Source: Melioribacteraceae bacterium
Lineage (GTDB): Bacteria; Bacteroidota; Ignavibacteria; Ignavibacteriales; Melioribacteraceae
Direction: 5' to 3'
DNA length: 64,000 nt
NCBI GenBank assembly: GCA_027030245.1
Contig: JALVFE010000025.1
Location: forward strand, 156,001-220,000
The stretch's first letter is position 1, and each line of letters starts with the position of its first letter. The position numbers and the translations under genes are program-made. The notes under the pieces are model-generated. The model was not told where the DNA came from, did no database searches, and saw nothing but the letters and a program-made list of their open reading frames with translations. This document shows positions 43,376-52,891 of the stretch, one piece after another.

Positions 43376-44409
43376 CCATTCCTCTGTAAAATTTGTTTAA
43401 CCGCACTTACTATTTCCGGTACTTCAATCGTGTTCATACAATTCAGCTGTTCGCATTTTTTTCTTGTACAATTTTCACACTTAATTTTCGGAGTAAATAT
43501 TACTTTTTTCTCCGTGTAAGGTCCCCATCTTTTGGGCGACAAGGCAGGTATTAGCGGATAGAATCCGATAACAAACTTACCCAATGCACCCGCAATGTGT
43601 ATAGGTCCGGTTGAATTTGCAATTAAAATATCGGTCTTGTTAATTAACGCAATAAGTTCTTTCAAATTAAACCGCCCGGCAAAATTTAAGCTTGGCGTAT
43701 TACCTTTAACTTTTTCGCAAATTTCTTTTTCACGTTCCGAACCGGTAATCAATAAATTTAAGTTCAATTCGCGTGCCAACGATTCATTCAACTCGCTAAA
43801 TTTGGAAACCGGCAAATCTATAGCGCTTCCGCCGCTTCCGGGATGAATAATTACAGTTGGAATATTCGAACGAAATCCGTTTTTTTGTAGCAATTCCTCT
43901 ACTTTTTGTTCACTTTTCTCGTCAATCCTAATATCGAACGTAACGTCTTTTTGCGGATTGATTCCGTTAATTCCCAATAATTTGAGTAAATTGAGATTAT
44001 ATTCAAGTTCGTGTTTTTCCCCGTATTTACGGTGTTCAAAATATCTTTTATTAAAAAGAAACGAATACCAGCGGTAACCTGTTCCAATTCTGGTTTTCAC
44101 ACCGGCTAAAAATAAAATTAAAGAAATCTTAAAAGTAGGATAAACAACTAACGATACGTCAAAATTATGTTTTTTTATTTTTCTAATATTTTCCCATAAT
44201 TTCACCGAGCCGTTTTCTTCTTCCAAGATAAGTAAATCATCGATATAAGGATGCCGGTAAGCCAAATCTTTCGTATAATTTTTAAGCAGATAGGTAATTT
44301 TTGCGGAAGGGTATTTTTGCTTGATAAATTTTGCCAAAGGAAGCGACAAAACCACATCGCCGATTCTGTCGGTTCGTACAATTAGAATATTTCCGGTTTT
44401 ATTCATCAT
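43372..44409 (-). CDS. Glycosyltransferase family 9 (heptosyltransferase-like)
   Basis: A GT-B enzyme of LPS core synthesis type (345 residues). The N-terminal ILIVRTDRIGDVVLSLPLA is the GT9 signature, with PTVIIHPGSGGSAIDLP and ANSTGPIHIAGALG forming the nucleotide-sugar site. A Cys-rich insert near residues 310-325 (CENCTRKKCEQLNC) is common in GT9 proteins of this lineage and may be structural. It overlaps both neighbours by four bases (DNA glycosylase upstream, DUF3108 downstream). Together with gmhA in this window it points to a heptose-containing surface glycan. Confidence 0.93.
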   Translation of the reverse strand: MMNKTGNILIVRTDRIGDVVLSLPLAKFIKQKYPSAKITYLLKNYTKDLAYRHPYIDDLLILEEENGSVKLWENIRKIKKHNFDVSLVVYPTFKISLILFLAGVKTRIGTGYRWYSFLFNKRYFEHRKYGEKHELEYNLNLLKLLGINGINPQKDVTFDIRIDEKSEQKVEELLQKNGFRSNIPTVIIHPGSGGSAIDLPVSKFSELNESLARELNLNLLITGSEREKEICEKVKGNTPSLNFAGRFNLKELIALINKTDILIANSTGPIHIAGALGKFVIGFYPLIPALSPKRWGPYTEKKVIFTPKIKCENCTRKKCEQLNCMNTIEVPEIVSAVKQILQRNG

Positions 44410-45029
44410 TTTCTCGATACGTACGGGTTATCACTTATGTAAAACCTCCAAGGTAATTCGGTGGATTTTTTAATTCCAATCCGCGTTGTTTGCACGATTT
44501 TATTTTCCGGAACTTCAACCGAATCAAGAATATAAATTTTGTCCCCTAACAAAGACTCACCGTTTTCTTCGCGGGAAATTCCGAAAGCCTGGCAAATTTT
44601 ACCCGGACCGTTTGTTAAATTAATTTTCTCTTTAAGCGTTATATCCTTTTTACCGAAACGTCTTTGTGCCAACAATTCAAAATTATTCAACGGCTCGAAC
44701 GCTCTTAACAATACGGCTGTTCCTTCGTCTTTTTTCCCCGTTACAACATTTGCGCAAAAATGAACTCCGTAAGTGAAATACACATACAACAATCCTCCTT
44801 CTTCGAACATAACCGCATTCCGTTTTGTTTTCCCGATGTAAGAATGAGCCGATTCGTCTATAGCGCCGTCGTATGCTTCAACTTCAACAATTCTTCCCAA
44901 TAAAATATTGTTTTTTTCTTTCTTAACGAAAATTTTACCCAGCAAATCCCGGGCTACGGTCAAGGGATCGCGCAGGTAAAAACTTTTACCAAGTTTTTCG
45001 GACCGTATTATTTCCTTCACCAATTCCAT
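44406..45029 (-). CDS. DNA-3-methyladenine glycosylase (AAG/MPG family)
   Basis: A base-excision repair enzyme (207 residues) of the mammalian AAG type. Present are the damaged-base pocket VEVEAYDGAIDESAHSYIGK with the catalytic Glu, NAVMFEEGGLLYVYFTYGVH, CANVVT, AVLLRAFEP and LTNGPGKICQAFGI. All match the family order. It is first in a three-gene overlapping unit with a glycosyltransferase and a DUF3108 protein, an arrangement without obvious functional logic. Confidence 0.95.
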   Translation of the reverse strand: MELVKEIIRSEKLGKSFYLRDPLTVARDLLGKIFVKKEKNNILLGRIVEVEAYDGAIDESAHSYIGKTKRNAVMFEEGGLLYVYFTYGVHFCANVVTGKKDEGTAVLLRAFEPLNNFELLAQRRFGKKDITLKEKINLTNGPGKICQAFGISREENGESLLGDKIYILDSVEVPENKIVQTTRIGIKKSTELPWRFYISDNPYVSRK

Positions 45030-45100
45030 TTTCTAAAACTTTTTTAATATGAAAAGAAAATATCGGAAAATATTGTGAAAGAAGTTTGGGTGTGATTAAA

Positions 45101-45799
45101 TTAATCTTTTTTTCTTTTGGCTATAATTTCTTCAATCCGTTCGATTTTTTGCCGGTAAAAACCGGCTTTTTCGGGGCGTATTTTCACAAGTTCGCGGTAA
45201 ATTTCTAATGCTTTATCCCAAACGTTTTGGTCTAAATAGATTCCCGCTAACGTTTCGGTAATAATTTTATTATTTGCTTCGTTCAGTTTTTTATGTTTTT
45301 CGATTACTTCTTGAGGTACATCGGCGGCTATGATTTTAGCATCTTCCAACTCTTTAGCTAAAACTTCCAGATTATCTTCAAACTCGGATTGTGTTGCCTG
45401 AACCGGTTTATCAGCGTTTTCCGATTTTTCTTGATCCGCTAATTTTTGCACATTAGGATTATCGCTTGCCGTGTTTTTTCTTGAAAGAATCTCTGAAATA
45501 AGTTTTTCATAGTATTGGTATGTTTCGGATTCATCAAACGTGCGGGCAGCTTTTTGTAAAACATCGGAGGCTTCTTGCCCTTTACCGAGGAATGCCAACG
45601 CTTTGGCGTACAAAAAAAATGGTGTTGGGTAATGCGGAAATTTTGCTATTCCTTTCTCTAAAATTTTAATTGCTTCCGTATAATTTCCACTGTCCAACTT
45701 TTTGGAAGCAGCATAAGAAAATAGAGGCGTATTGTTATTAACTTCGTAAATTAATACAAACTTATCAGGTTGCATTGCCGAGGATGCTTCGTTTCCCAT
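45101..45799 (-). CDS. Tetratricopeptide-repeat protein
   Basis: No signal peptide or membrane helix is seen. Helical repeats occur at about residues 26-95 (NTPLFSYAASKKLDSGNYTEAIKILEKGI spans one TPR unit) and again at about 180-215 (ETLAGIYLDQNVWDKALEIYRELVKIRPEKAGFY). An acidic spacer (about 115-165) separates them. It is probably a protein-interaction scaffold. It lies two bases after the glycosyltransferase family 2 gene on the same strand, so it may be part of that polysaccharide machinery. The cargo is unknown. Confidence 0.85.
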   Translation of the reverse strand: MGNEASSAMQPDKFVLIYEVNNNTPLFSYAASKKLDSGNYTEAIKILEKGIAKFPHYPTPFFLYAKALAFLGKGQEASDVLQKAARTFDESETYQYYEKLISEILSRKNTASDNPNVQKLADQEKSENADKPVQATQSEFEDNLEVLAKELEDAKIIAADVPQEVIEKHKKLNEANNKIITETLAGIYLDQNVWDKALEIYRELVKIRPEKAGFYRQKIERIEEIIAKRKKD

Positions 45800-45801
45800 A
45801 T

Positions 45802-47271
45802 TTATTTAAATCTGCCTTTAATTCTTGCTTGCTTAAAAGATAAAGCGGCAACTGAACTAAACCCTATGAAAAACATAAGATGAAACGGAAGTGCGGCGAT
45901 TTCCATGAAATAAACGGAAGCAACTACTCCGATAAAACAATATACCGCCATTATTGTTTCAATAAAAACAGAAGGCGCCACTTTACCTACCGTAAGATAT
46001 TTATTTTTCAAAAACGAATCGTTTTTATTCACAATTCTGAATTTCGGAGTTCTAACAAACTCGCTTTTTCTATCGAGCAATCCTTCAACAACCGCGCGGG
46101 AGTTATTAACCGCAAAACCCATACTTCCCGCCATAAAAATAGGAAACAAAGCCATCTTTTTCCGCCAATCTTTAGAAATATCTTTTTGTGCAAAAAGATA
46201 AAACAGAAACGAACTGATAAATGCCAAAACAAAAACGGACATTAGATTAAAAAACGGTTCGTAAGGTCCGCTGTTTTTAATAAACACCAACGGAACATTT
46301 AAAATGCCGGCAAGCAAAATAAAGGGGAATACAATATTATTTGTTAAATGAAATGTAGATTGAAGTTTAATTCTCAACGGAAGATTCGATTTCCAAACTT
46401 CCGGTAATAGTTTTTTAGCTGTTTCAATCGCGCCTTTAGTCCATCTGAACTGCTGGGCTTTAAGCGCATTAATTTCGGATGGCAACTCCGCGGGCGTAGT
46501 AAAATCTTTAAGGTAAACAAATTTCCATCCTTTTAGTTGAGCCCGGTAACTCAAATCGAGGTCTTCGGTAATGGTATCGTCATGCCAATTTCCGGCATGA
46601 ATTATACACTCTTTTCTCCAAACGCCGCCCGTACCGTTAAAGTTTATGAAAAATCCCGCTTTGTTTCTTACCGCTTGTTCGATTACGAAATGACCGTTTA
46701 ATGCAAGCGCTTGTATTTTAGTAAGAATGGAATAATCCTCGTTCAGATGCTCCCAACGCGTCTGCACCATTCCGATATTCGGTTTAACAAAATATTTCAA
46801 CGTATTTTTCAGAAAGTCCTTTTTAGGAACGAAATCGGCATCGAAAATTGCTATGAATTCACCTTTGGCAATTTTCAAACCTTCTTTGAGCGCACCGGCT
46901 TTAAAACCTTTTCTATCGGTACGGTGAATATGTTTAATATCGAACCCTTCTTTTTTCTTTTCCGCTACAAGCTTTTTAAGAAGATCGTATGTTTCATCGG
47001 TCGAATCGTCCAATACTTGTATCTCTAATTTATCTTTGGGATAATCGATTTCGCAGACGGCATCGATTAATCTGTCAACAACATAGTATTCGTTGTAAAT
47101 CGGCAGTTGTATTGTTACCGTCTTATCGAAAATCTCAGAGTTGGATGCGTCGTGGGCATGTTTGAAATATTTTCTGTAATAATAAATCATTATAAAACCG
47201 TGACTTGCAAAAACAAGCAATACGGTTAAGGAAAGAATATATATAATTAAAACTATTTGGTCGAGTACCAT
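45802..47271 (-). CDS. Membrane glycosyltransferase family 2 (cellulose synthase-like)
   Basis: A processive-type GT2 (489 residues) with an N-terminal membrane helix (about 5-28) and a GT-A domain. The domain carries QLPIYNEYYVVDRLIDA, QVLDDSTDET, the AIFDADFVPK metal motif, TEDLDLSYRAQLKGW and the QxxRW signature in QQFRWTKGAIE. Four or more C-terminal membrane helices follow (about 305-330, 345-365, 430-485). It polymerises or transfers sugar at the inner membrane; the product is not known. The TPR gene follows directly. A possible minus-strand TATATTTG box lies at 47376-47383. Confidence 0.93.
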   Translation of the reverse strand: MVLDQIVLIIYILSLTVLLVFASHGFIMIYYYRKYFKHAHDASNSEIFDKTVTIQLPIYNEYYVVDRLIDAVCEIDYPKDKLEIQVLDDSTDETYDLLKKLVAEKKKEGFDIKHIHRTDRKGFKAGALKEGLKIAKGEFIAIFDADFVPKKDFLKNTLKYFVKPNIGMVQTRWEHLNEDYSILTKIQALALNGHFVIEQAVRNKAGFFINFNGTGGVWRKECIIHAGNWHDDTITEDLDLSYRAQLKGWKFVYLKDFTTPAELPSEINALKAQQFRWTKGAIETAKKLLPEVWKSNLPLRIKLQSTFHLTNNIVFPFILLAGILNVPLVFIKNSGPYEPFFNLMSVFVLAFISSFLFYLFAQKDISKDWRKKMALFPIFMAGSMGFAVNNSRAVVEGLLDRKSEFVRTPKFRIVNKNDSFLKNKYLTVGKVAPSVFIETIMAVYCFIGVVASVYFMEIAALPFHLMFFIGFSSVAALSFKQARIKGRFK

Positions 47272-47415
47272 TTTTTACCTTTTTGTTTTTTACTTCAGAA
47301 CAACAGAAAGAAGAGATCTAATTTCAAAACTTTTAGTGAAGTGAAGTTACCGAGATTTTTTTCAAATTTCTGTCACAAATATACCAATTTATTGGATATT
47401 TTGTCCTATTAACCG

Positions 47416-47925
47416 TTACCAATCGGATACCACACCAAGTAATATGTCTTCCGTAATTTTATCTATTGCTTCCTTTATGGCTTGGTTTCTTTGAGTAAGG
47501 ATATCGCCGCTGTTTTTGTAATCGCTGTAGTTGGAAAAAGTTCTTTCGAAAATCGTTTTCTTTTTCACCAAATCCTTGTATACGGCTTTCACATTTATTT
47601 TCACCCTTCTTGTCGATACATCCTCGCCTCCGGATATTACAACGGGTTGATCTGAAAGAGATAAAATCGTACACTCTAGTATCGCATCGGCGTTAGTTTT
47701 TCCGGTAACTTGCAGAGAATTATCATCAAGAAATTTTTGTATTAATTCATTTGTAAAATCGTCGCGCAATCCCGGTTCGCCCGAACCGCTTCTATCGATT
47801 GCATTTTCTATTGCAATTGTTTTAAGATGTGGCGGAACCGATGCACCGGTAAACGAATAACTGCATGAGAAAATAATAACCGTAAGTACACCCAGAACAA
47901 TTCCGCTTAAAATTTTAAATTTCAT
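47416..47925 (-). CDS. LptE-like LPS-assembly lipoprotein
   Basis: Residues 1-21 form a lipoprotein-type signal with the lipobox Cys in VIIFSCSYSFTGASVPPH. The mature part (about 150 residues) shows the LptE/RlpB pattern: an early KTIAIENAIDRS strand, LRDDFTNELIQKFLDD helix, ADAILECTILSLSD, VKINVKAVYKDLVKKKTIFERTF and a C-terminal NQAIKEAIDKITEDIL helix. LptE plugs the LptD barrel that inserts LPS in the outer membrane. It overlaps the sigma-54 activator stop by one base. Sequence similarity in this family is low, so the assignment rests on architecture. Confidence 0.82.
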   Translation of the reverse strand: MKFKILSGIVLGVLTVIIFSCSYSFTGASVPPHLKTIAIENAIDRSGSGEPGLRDDFTNELIQKFLDDNSLQVTGKTNADAILECTILSLSDQPVVISGGEDVSTRRVKINVKAVYKDLVKKKTIFERTFSNYSDYKNSGDILTQRNQAIKEAIDKITEDILLGVVSDW

Positions 47926-49031
47926 TACGATATTCCGTATTCTTTTATTTTCCGGTAGAGAGTTCTTTCGCTAATTTTTAATAATTGAGCCGCTTTGCGT
48001 TTGTTTCCCTTAGTAAATTTCAATGCTTTCTTTATAGCGTTTTTTTCCAGCTCATCCAAAGGTATAATTTCTTCCATCTCAACGTCTTCTGGGTTATTTA
48101 TTTCCGTATTTTGATTTTTATAAGCAAATCCTTTGAGTTCGTTCAAATCTTTTTTAATTTCAATTAACGCACCTAAAATCATTTCCCTATCCATCGAGTC
48201 CGCCGATTTATGAACATGAACAGGCAAATGCCTAGGGTCTTCTTCAATTTGCCTGCTTGTTAAAAGCGGTAAAAATGCTTCCGAATCCAGAATTCCGTCT
48301 TTCGAAAGGGCAACGGCAGATTCAAGAGTATTTTTCAATTCCCTAATATTTCCGGGCCAAGGGTAATCCATCAATAATTCCATGGCATCGCGGGTTAGTT
48401 CAGGTAAAGGAATATTATTCTTTTCCGAATATTGCTTTAAAAAATATTCTACCAACTCGGGAATATCTTCTTTTCTTTCGCGTAGCGGAGGAATAACCAA
48501 AGTTACGGCTTTTAACCGGAAGTATAGATCTTGCCTAAACCTTTTTGCGTCAACTTCTTTTTGCAAATCGCGGTTGGAAGCCGCAATAATTCTCACATCA
48601 ACTTTTTTTACAGTCTCGCTTCCCACGGGCATAATCTCTTGCGTTTCCAACACCCGCAACAATTTAACTTGCGTTGTAAGCGGCATTTCACCGATTTCAT
48701 CAAGGAAAAGTGTGCCCCCATCGGCTATTTCGAAATATCCTTTTCTGTTATCAACCGCTCCGGTAAAAGAACCTTTTTTATGTCCGAAAAGTTCACTTTC
48801 CAAAATCCCTTCGGGGATTGCGCCGCAGTTTATCGAGACTAAAGGTTTATCGGCGCGTTTGCTTGCTTTATGAATCACCTTGGCAAATACTTCTTTCCCT
48901 ACTCCGCTTTCTCCGTAAAGCAATACGGAAATATCCGACTGAGCTACTTGCAATGCGATATCGATCAAATCCCTCATTTTTTTGGATTTGTAAACGATAC
49001 CGAAATTCTTTTTTAAAATCTCTTTTTCCAT
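47925..49031 (-). CDS. Sigma-54-dependent transcriptional activator without a sensory domain
   Basis: It begins almost directly with the AAA+ domain: Walker A YGESGVGKEVFAK (about 40-52), the sigma-54-contacting loop KKGSFTGAVDNRKG (GSFTGA in place of the commoner GAFTGA), Walker B GTLFLDEIGEMPL, and WPGNIRELKNTLE. The C-terminus is a Fis-type HTH (IKKALKFTKGNKRKAAQLLKISERTLYRKI, in segments). With no receiver or other N-terminal regulatory domain, its activity is probably set by expression or a partner. The product of the next gene is LptE-like, so envelope biogenesis may be among its targets. No convincing -24/-12 promoter was noticed in the window. Confidence 0.93.
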   Translation of the reverse strand: MEKEILKKNFGIVYKSKKMRDLIDIALQVAQSDISVLLYGESGVGKEVFAKVIHKASKRADKPLVSINCGAIPEGILESELFGHKKGSFTGAVDNRKGYFEIADGGTLFLDEIGEMPLTTQVKLLRVLETQEIMPVGSETVKKVDVRIIAASNRDLQKEVDAKRFRQDLYFRLKAVTLVIPPLRERKEDIPELVEYFLKQYSEKNNIPLPELTRDAMELLMDYPWPGNIRELKNTLESAVALSKDGILDSEAFLPLLTSRQIEEDPRHLPVHVHKSADSMDREMILGALIEIKKDLNELKGFAYKNQNTEINNPEDVEMEEIIPLDELEKNAIKKALKFTKGNKRKAAQLLKISERTLYRKIKEYGIS

Positions 49032-49071
49032 TTAAAGTCAAATGCTTGCAAAGAAGAAATTAAATAATCTT

Positions 49072-49079
49072 CAAAAATA
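49072..49079 (-). promoter_or_regulatory. Candidate -7 box (minus-strand TATTTTTG) for the sigma-54 activator operon
   Basis: CAAAAATA on the plus strand, 41 bases before the activator start. Only a weak TTG lies at a shortened 15-base distance upstream. Confidence 0.25.
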
Positions 49080-49132
49080 AAAACAATATGATATCAACCG
49101 AAACGGAAAAATGTTCCCGCAAATTCCCGCAA

Positions 49133-49891
49133 TTATAAATCTATTTTTAAGCCGTCTTCGGCTAGTACAAATTTATCGTTATTTAATTTAGTAAGCCAAT
49201 TTTTTATTTCGTTTTCAACGTCTTCCTCTATGTGAGTGAGAAAAATTTTGGAAGCATTTAAGATTAGCGCGGCGTTATAAATTTCGTCCAATCCAATATG
49301 AGTGGTTTCCGTAATAAATAAATCCAGTTTTTCATCTTTGAATAAAAGCAAATCTTCCGGTGTACCGACATCGGAAGTATAATTTATTTTTTTCCCGTTA
49401 ACTTCAAACATAAAACTGGAAGAGACAAAACTTATATTTTCCGTTTCTATTCCTTTTTTATTTTGAATATGTTTGTTCTGTTTTGCAGTAAATGCGAATT
49501 TTTTTGTTATTACGTTTTTATTCCCAAAATCAAAAGGAACTATTTCCGTTTCAAAATCCGCAGAATCCAAAAACAAATACGTGTAGTTCAAAAAGTTAAT
49601 AAGCGGATCGACAAGCGAGCGGTGAGTGAAGAGTTTTAATTTTGAGGTTCTTCCGCTTAGTTTCATTTGGGTAAAGAGCAAAGCAATACCCGCAAAGTGA
49701 TCGGCGTGATAATGCGAAAACAAAACCGCATCAATTTCGTTATAATTTATTCCCTTCAACAAAAGCGCTTTGGAGATTCCATCGCCTGCATCTACCAATA
49801 ATTCGAATCCGCCAAAAGAAATAAGTAAAGAAGAGTGAAATCTATCGACGCCGGTTTTTCCGGAACCGGTTCCGATAAATGTAAGTTTCAT
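49133..49891 (-). CDS. Metallo-beta-lactamase fold hydrolase (RNase Z-like)
   Basis: The MBL metal motif HYHADHFAGI (about residue 60) is followed by ITETTHIG-type His/Asp ligands and a final LTHIEED. The N-terminal MKLTFIGTGSGKTGVDRFHSS and the LVDAGDG strand resemble ribonuclease Z and phosphodiesterase members. The long RNase Z exosite arm is not evident, so tRNA 3' processing cannot be assumed. It lies one base after the SPOR-domain gene, at the end of the miaB operon. Confidence 0.85.
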   Translation of the reverse strand: MKLTFIGTGSGKTGVDRFHSSLLISFGGFELLVDAGDGISKALLLKGINYNEIDAVLFSHYHADHFAGIALLFTQMKLSGRTSKLKLFTHRSLVDPLINFLNYTYLFLDSADFETEIVPFDFGNKNVITKKFAFTAKQNKHIQNKKGIETENISFVSSSFMFEVNGKKINYTSDVGTPEDLLLFKDEKLDLFITETTHIGLDEIYNAALILNASKIFLTHIEEDVENEIKNWLTKLNNDKFVLAEDGLKIDL

Positions 49892-49892
49892 T

Positions 49893-50603
49893 TTATTTAT
49901 TGACTTTTTTAATTCTGCCTTCGAGGGAAAAGTCTCGTTTTAAAATTTTCAGGAATTTTTCCGCTTCCTTCCGGGACGAAAATTTACCGACCGTTACAAT
50001 ATTCAAGAACGATCCGCCCACTTGTTTGGATGTAATCTTTGATGTAAAACCTGCTTTGGTAAATTTTTTCTGCATTTTTTTTGCGTTCTCGTAATTTGTA
50101 AACGCTCCGGCTTGAATGGTATAGTATTCTTTTTGGGGGAAAATTTGTTTTTCTTTTTCCGGCAGATTATTTTCCGTAACTGAAACTTCATCGTCGCTCG
50201 GAATGGTTCTGTCTGCAGCTTTGATATACGGTGAACCGGGATATTTATTTTTAAGTTCTTTTAAATATTTTTCCGCTCTTTTGTATGATCCGACCGCATA
50301 GTAATATGAAAATGTTCTGTAAAGGGCTGCATCTGCATATTTATTATCCGGATAAGACTCAAATACTTTTTTATATTTTTCCAATGCTTTATTTCCCTCA
50401 CCGGTTAAAACCGCATCCAAAAACAAAGTTTCGGGGGACGAGGGATTAGTGCTTTTAAGCCGTTCCAATTTTGCTTTAGCATTTTCCAGTTTGCCGCTTT
50501 CAATATCTTTCAACGCGCCTGTTATATCCGTATCTTGTGCAAAAACCACTATCGTAAAAAACAGGATACTTAAAAACGCTATTAATAATTTTTGTTTTTT
50601 CAT
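49893..50603 (-). CDS. SPOR-domain protein with TPR-like repeats
   Basis: A signal peptide (about 1-22, ending VVFA|Q) leads to TPR-like helices (about 25-130, with ESGKLENAKAKLERLKSTNP and GSYKRAEKYLKELKNKYPG). A linker and a C-terminal SPOR domain follow (about 158-233, YYTIQAGAFTNYENAKKMQ). SPOR domains bind denuded glycan strands, so the protein should localise at the septal peptidoglycan. It starts three bases after the miaB stop and is cotranscribed. Its partners are unknown. Confidence 0.9.
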   Translation of the reverse strand: MKKQKLLIAFLSILFFTIVVFAQDTDITGALKDIESGKLENAKAKLERLKSTNPSSPETLFLDAVLTGEGNKALEKYKKVFESYPDNKYADAALYRTFSYYYAVGSYKRAEKYLKELKNKYPGSPYIKAADRTIPSDDEVSVTENNLPEKEKQIFPQKEYYTIQAGAFTNYENAKKMQKKFTKAGFTSKITSKQVGGSFLNIVTVGKFSSRKEAEKFLKILKRDFSLEGRIKKVNK

Positions 50604-50606
50604 TTT

Positions 50607-51956
50607 TTAACCGGTCTTGTTTACTTTTGTTTCTGAAAGGGAAACCATCTCTTCCACTTCGCCGAAAAGCGTTGCGGAAGTAGCTTTGGTTATTCTAATT
50701 TTAACGTAATCTCCTGCGCGGATACCTTCCGTTGCCGGGAAAATCGCTACTTTATTCGTATCAGTTCTTCCGGCAAGAAATTCATCCGATTTTTTACTAA
50801 ATCCCTCAACCAAAATAATTTCCGAATTTCCTATTAACTGTTGATTTATTTCGTAAGAAATTTTTTGTTGCAAATCTATAATTTCACTTAATCTTCTGCC
50901 TTTTACTTCTTCGGGAACGTCGTCTTTCATCTTGTATGCTTTTGTTCCTTCCCTGGGCGAATATTTAAACATGTATGCCCCGTCGTAACGGACTTTTCTC
51001 ATCACTTCCAAAGTCATTTGATGGTCTTCTTCGGTTTCCGTGGGAAATCCTGAAATAATATCTGTGGAAAAACTTACACCCGGAATAATTTTTCTAGCTT
51101 TATCAATTAAATTTAAATAATGTTCAATTGTATAAGTACGATTCATCAATTCCAAAATTCTATCTGATCCCGATTGAACAGGAAGATGAATATAATTACA
51201 TAAATTTTCATGTTCCGCAATTGTGTAAAGCAATTTATCGGATAAATCTTGCGGGTGGGAAGTAGTAAATCTCACCCTCATCGATCTATCGACAACAGCG
51301 CATGCTGCTAACAGATCGGCAAAATCCCTTCCGTTATCGTTGTATGAATTAACGTTTTGGCCAAGTAACGTAACTTCTTTAAAACCTCTTTCGGAAAGTT
51401 GTTCAATTTCCCGTACCACCGATTCAAGATTTCTGCTCCTTTCCCTTCCGCGTGTAAACGGAACAACGCAGAATGTGCAAAATTTATCGCACCCGCGCAT
51501 TACTGAAATCCATGCGCTTAATCCGTCTTTCCTATACGGAATAATATCATCGTAGGTTTCAGTTTTAGAAAGCTTAACTCCTATTCCCTTTTCCCCGGCG
51601 TAAGCCGTATCGATAAATTCGGGTAATCTGCGGTATTCGTCGGGACCAACAACCAAGTCGACAATCTTCTTTTCTTCAATTAAATCCTTTCTCAGTCTTT
51701 CCGCCATGCATCCTAAAATTCCTATTACGGTATCGGGATTATTGTCCTTTATTTTTTTAATATTCCCTAAACGGCCGTAAATTCTTTGTTCGGCATTATC
51801 ACGAACGCTGCATGTGTTCAGTAATACAACGTTTGCAGAGTTCAAATCTTCTGTGAAATCGTAACCTTTATCTTTTAAAATACTTTTAACAATCTCAGAA
51901 TCGGCGAGATTCATCTGACAGCCGTAAGTCTCTATATATACTTTATTTTTTCCCAT
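50607..51956 (-). CDS. miaB: tRNA-2-methylthio-N6-dimethylallyladenosine synthase MiaB
   Basis: A radical-SAM methylthiotransferase with two 4Fe-4S clusters, acting on A37 of tRNAs that read UNN codons. The N-terminal cluster domain has ETYGCQMNLADSE, LLNTCSVRDNAEQ and ILGCMAER (three Cys). The radical-SAM motif is RGCDKFCTFCVVPFTRG, and a C-terminal TRAM domain (about 375-440) ends the protein. At 449 residues it is typical. First gene of an operon with the SPOR and MBL genes. Confidence 0.97.
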   Translation of the reverse strand: MGKNKVYIETYGCQMNLADSEIVKSILKDKGYDFTEDLNSANVVLLNTCSVRDNAEQRIYGRLGNIKKIKDNNPDTVIGILGCMAERLRKDLIEEKKIVDLVVGPDEYRRLPEFIDTAYAGEKGIGVKLSKTETYDDIIPYRKDGLSAWISVMRGCDKFCTFCVVPFTRGRERSRNLESVVREIEQLSERGFKEVTLLGQNVNSYNDNGRDFADLLAACAVVDRSMRVRFTTSHPQDLSDKLLYTIAEHENLCNYIHLPVQSGSDRILELMNRTYTIEHYLNLIDKARKIIPGVSFSTDIISGFPTETEEDHQMTLEVMRKVRYDGAYMFKYSPREGTKAYKMKDDVPEEVKGRRLSEIIDLQQKISYEINQQLIGNSEIILVEGFSKKSDEFLAGRTDTNKVAIFPATEGIRAGDYVKIRITKATSATLFGEVEEMVSLSETKVNKTG

Positions 51957-52097
51957 TTTCCGGAACTAATTATTAAAAATTTTGAACCTGAAATTTAATT
52001 ATATTGTGCCCGAATAACAAGGTTAATGATTTTTCACTATTTTAGCAAGATAAAATAACGGAAACTATATTTTCTAATTTTTGAAAGGAAAATCCAA

Positions 52098-52793
52098 TTG
52101 GAAATTGAAGAATTAAAAAGAATTGCCGCAGGAAAAGCCGTTTCGTTTATCGAACCCGGGATGATCGTCGGATTAGGAACCGGTAGTACGACAAAATTCG
52201 CACTTTTAAAAATTTCCGAAATGCTAAAATCTGGTGAGCTTTATGATATTACCGGAGTTCCGACTTCCGTGCAAACCGAAGAACTCGCTAAAGAGCTGGA
52301 TATTCCCGTTTCGGAGTTGAATTTTCATCCGCAAATCGACTTAACAATTGACGGAGCCGACGAGGTAGACAAAAATCTTAATTTAATTAAAGGAGGCGGC
52401 GGAGCTTTATTACGGGAAAAAGTTGTTGCCCAAGCTTCTAAAGCGGAAATAATTATCGTAGACGAATCAAAAATTTCGAATCATCTCGGTGAAAAATGGG
52501 CTGTACCAATCGAAGTTTTACAATTTGCGGTCGAGGTTGAGAAAAACTTTCTGAGATCGATAGGCGGAACACCGGAATTAAGAAAAACCAAAAACGGTGA
52601 ACCGTTTGTGACAGACGAAGGTAATTTTATTTTGGATACAAATTTCGGAGTTATCGAAAATCCTAAAGAACTTGCCGGTTTATTGGAAAAACGCGCCGGT
52701 ATAGTTGAACACGGTTTGTTTCTGGATTTGGCAAATAAAGTAATTGTTGCAAAAGAAGGAGGAGTTGATATTCTCCGGAAAAATAATACCTAA
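52098..52793 (+). CDS. rpiA: Ribose-5-phosphate isomerase A
   Basis: A pentose-phosphate pathway isomerase (231 residues) interconverting ribose-5-phosphate and ribulose-5-phosphate. Motifs are MIVGLGTGSTTKFAL, DLTIDGADEVDKN (catalytic Asp), LIKGGGGALLREK with catalytic Glu and Lys, and DESK. The start is TTG at 52098, eight bases after an AAAGGA ribosome-binding site; no upstream ATG is available in frame. It is monocistronic, with a hairpin after the stop. Confidence 0.96.
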   Translation: MEIEELKRIAAGKAVSFIEPGMIVGLGTGSTTKFALLKISEMLKSGELYDITGVPTSVQTEELAKELDIPVSELNFHPQIDLTIDGADEVDKNLNLIKGGGGALLREKVVAQASKAEIIIVDESKISNHLGEKWAVPIEVLQFAVEVEKNFLRSIGGTPELRKTKNGEPFVTDEGNFILDTNFGVIENPKELAGLLEKRAGIVEHGLFLDLANKVIVAKEGGVDILRKNNT

Positions 52794-52848
52794 ATCTTAA
52801 AGAAATTTTTCCTGTAAAATATGAATTTCCGCCGGTAAATTTTTCAAA

Positions 52849-52880
52849 CGTAAGTTTGCTCTATAAACTTACGGTGTTTT
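52849..52880 (+). terminator. Hairpin terminator between rpiA and the convergent outer-membrane protein gene
   Basis: Perfect 9-base stem CGTAAGTTT (52849-52857) / AAACTTACG (52865-52873), seven-base loop, followed by GTGTTTT. The T run is weak, but the position between convergent genes supports it. Confidence 0.6.
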
Positions 52881-52891
52881 GGTTCTACCGA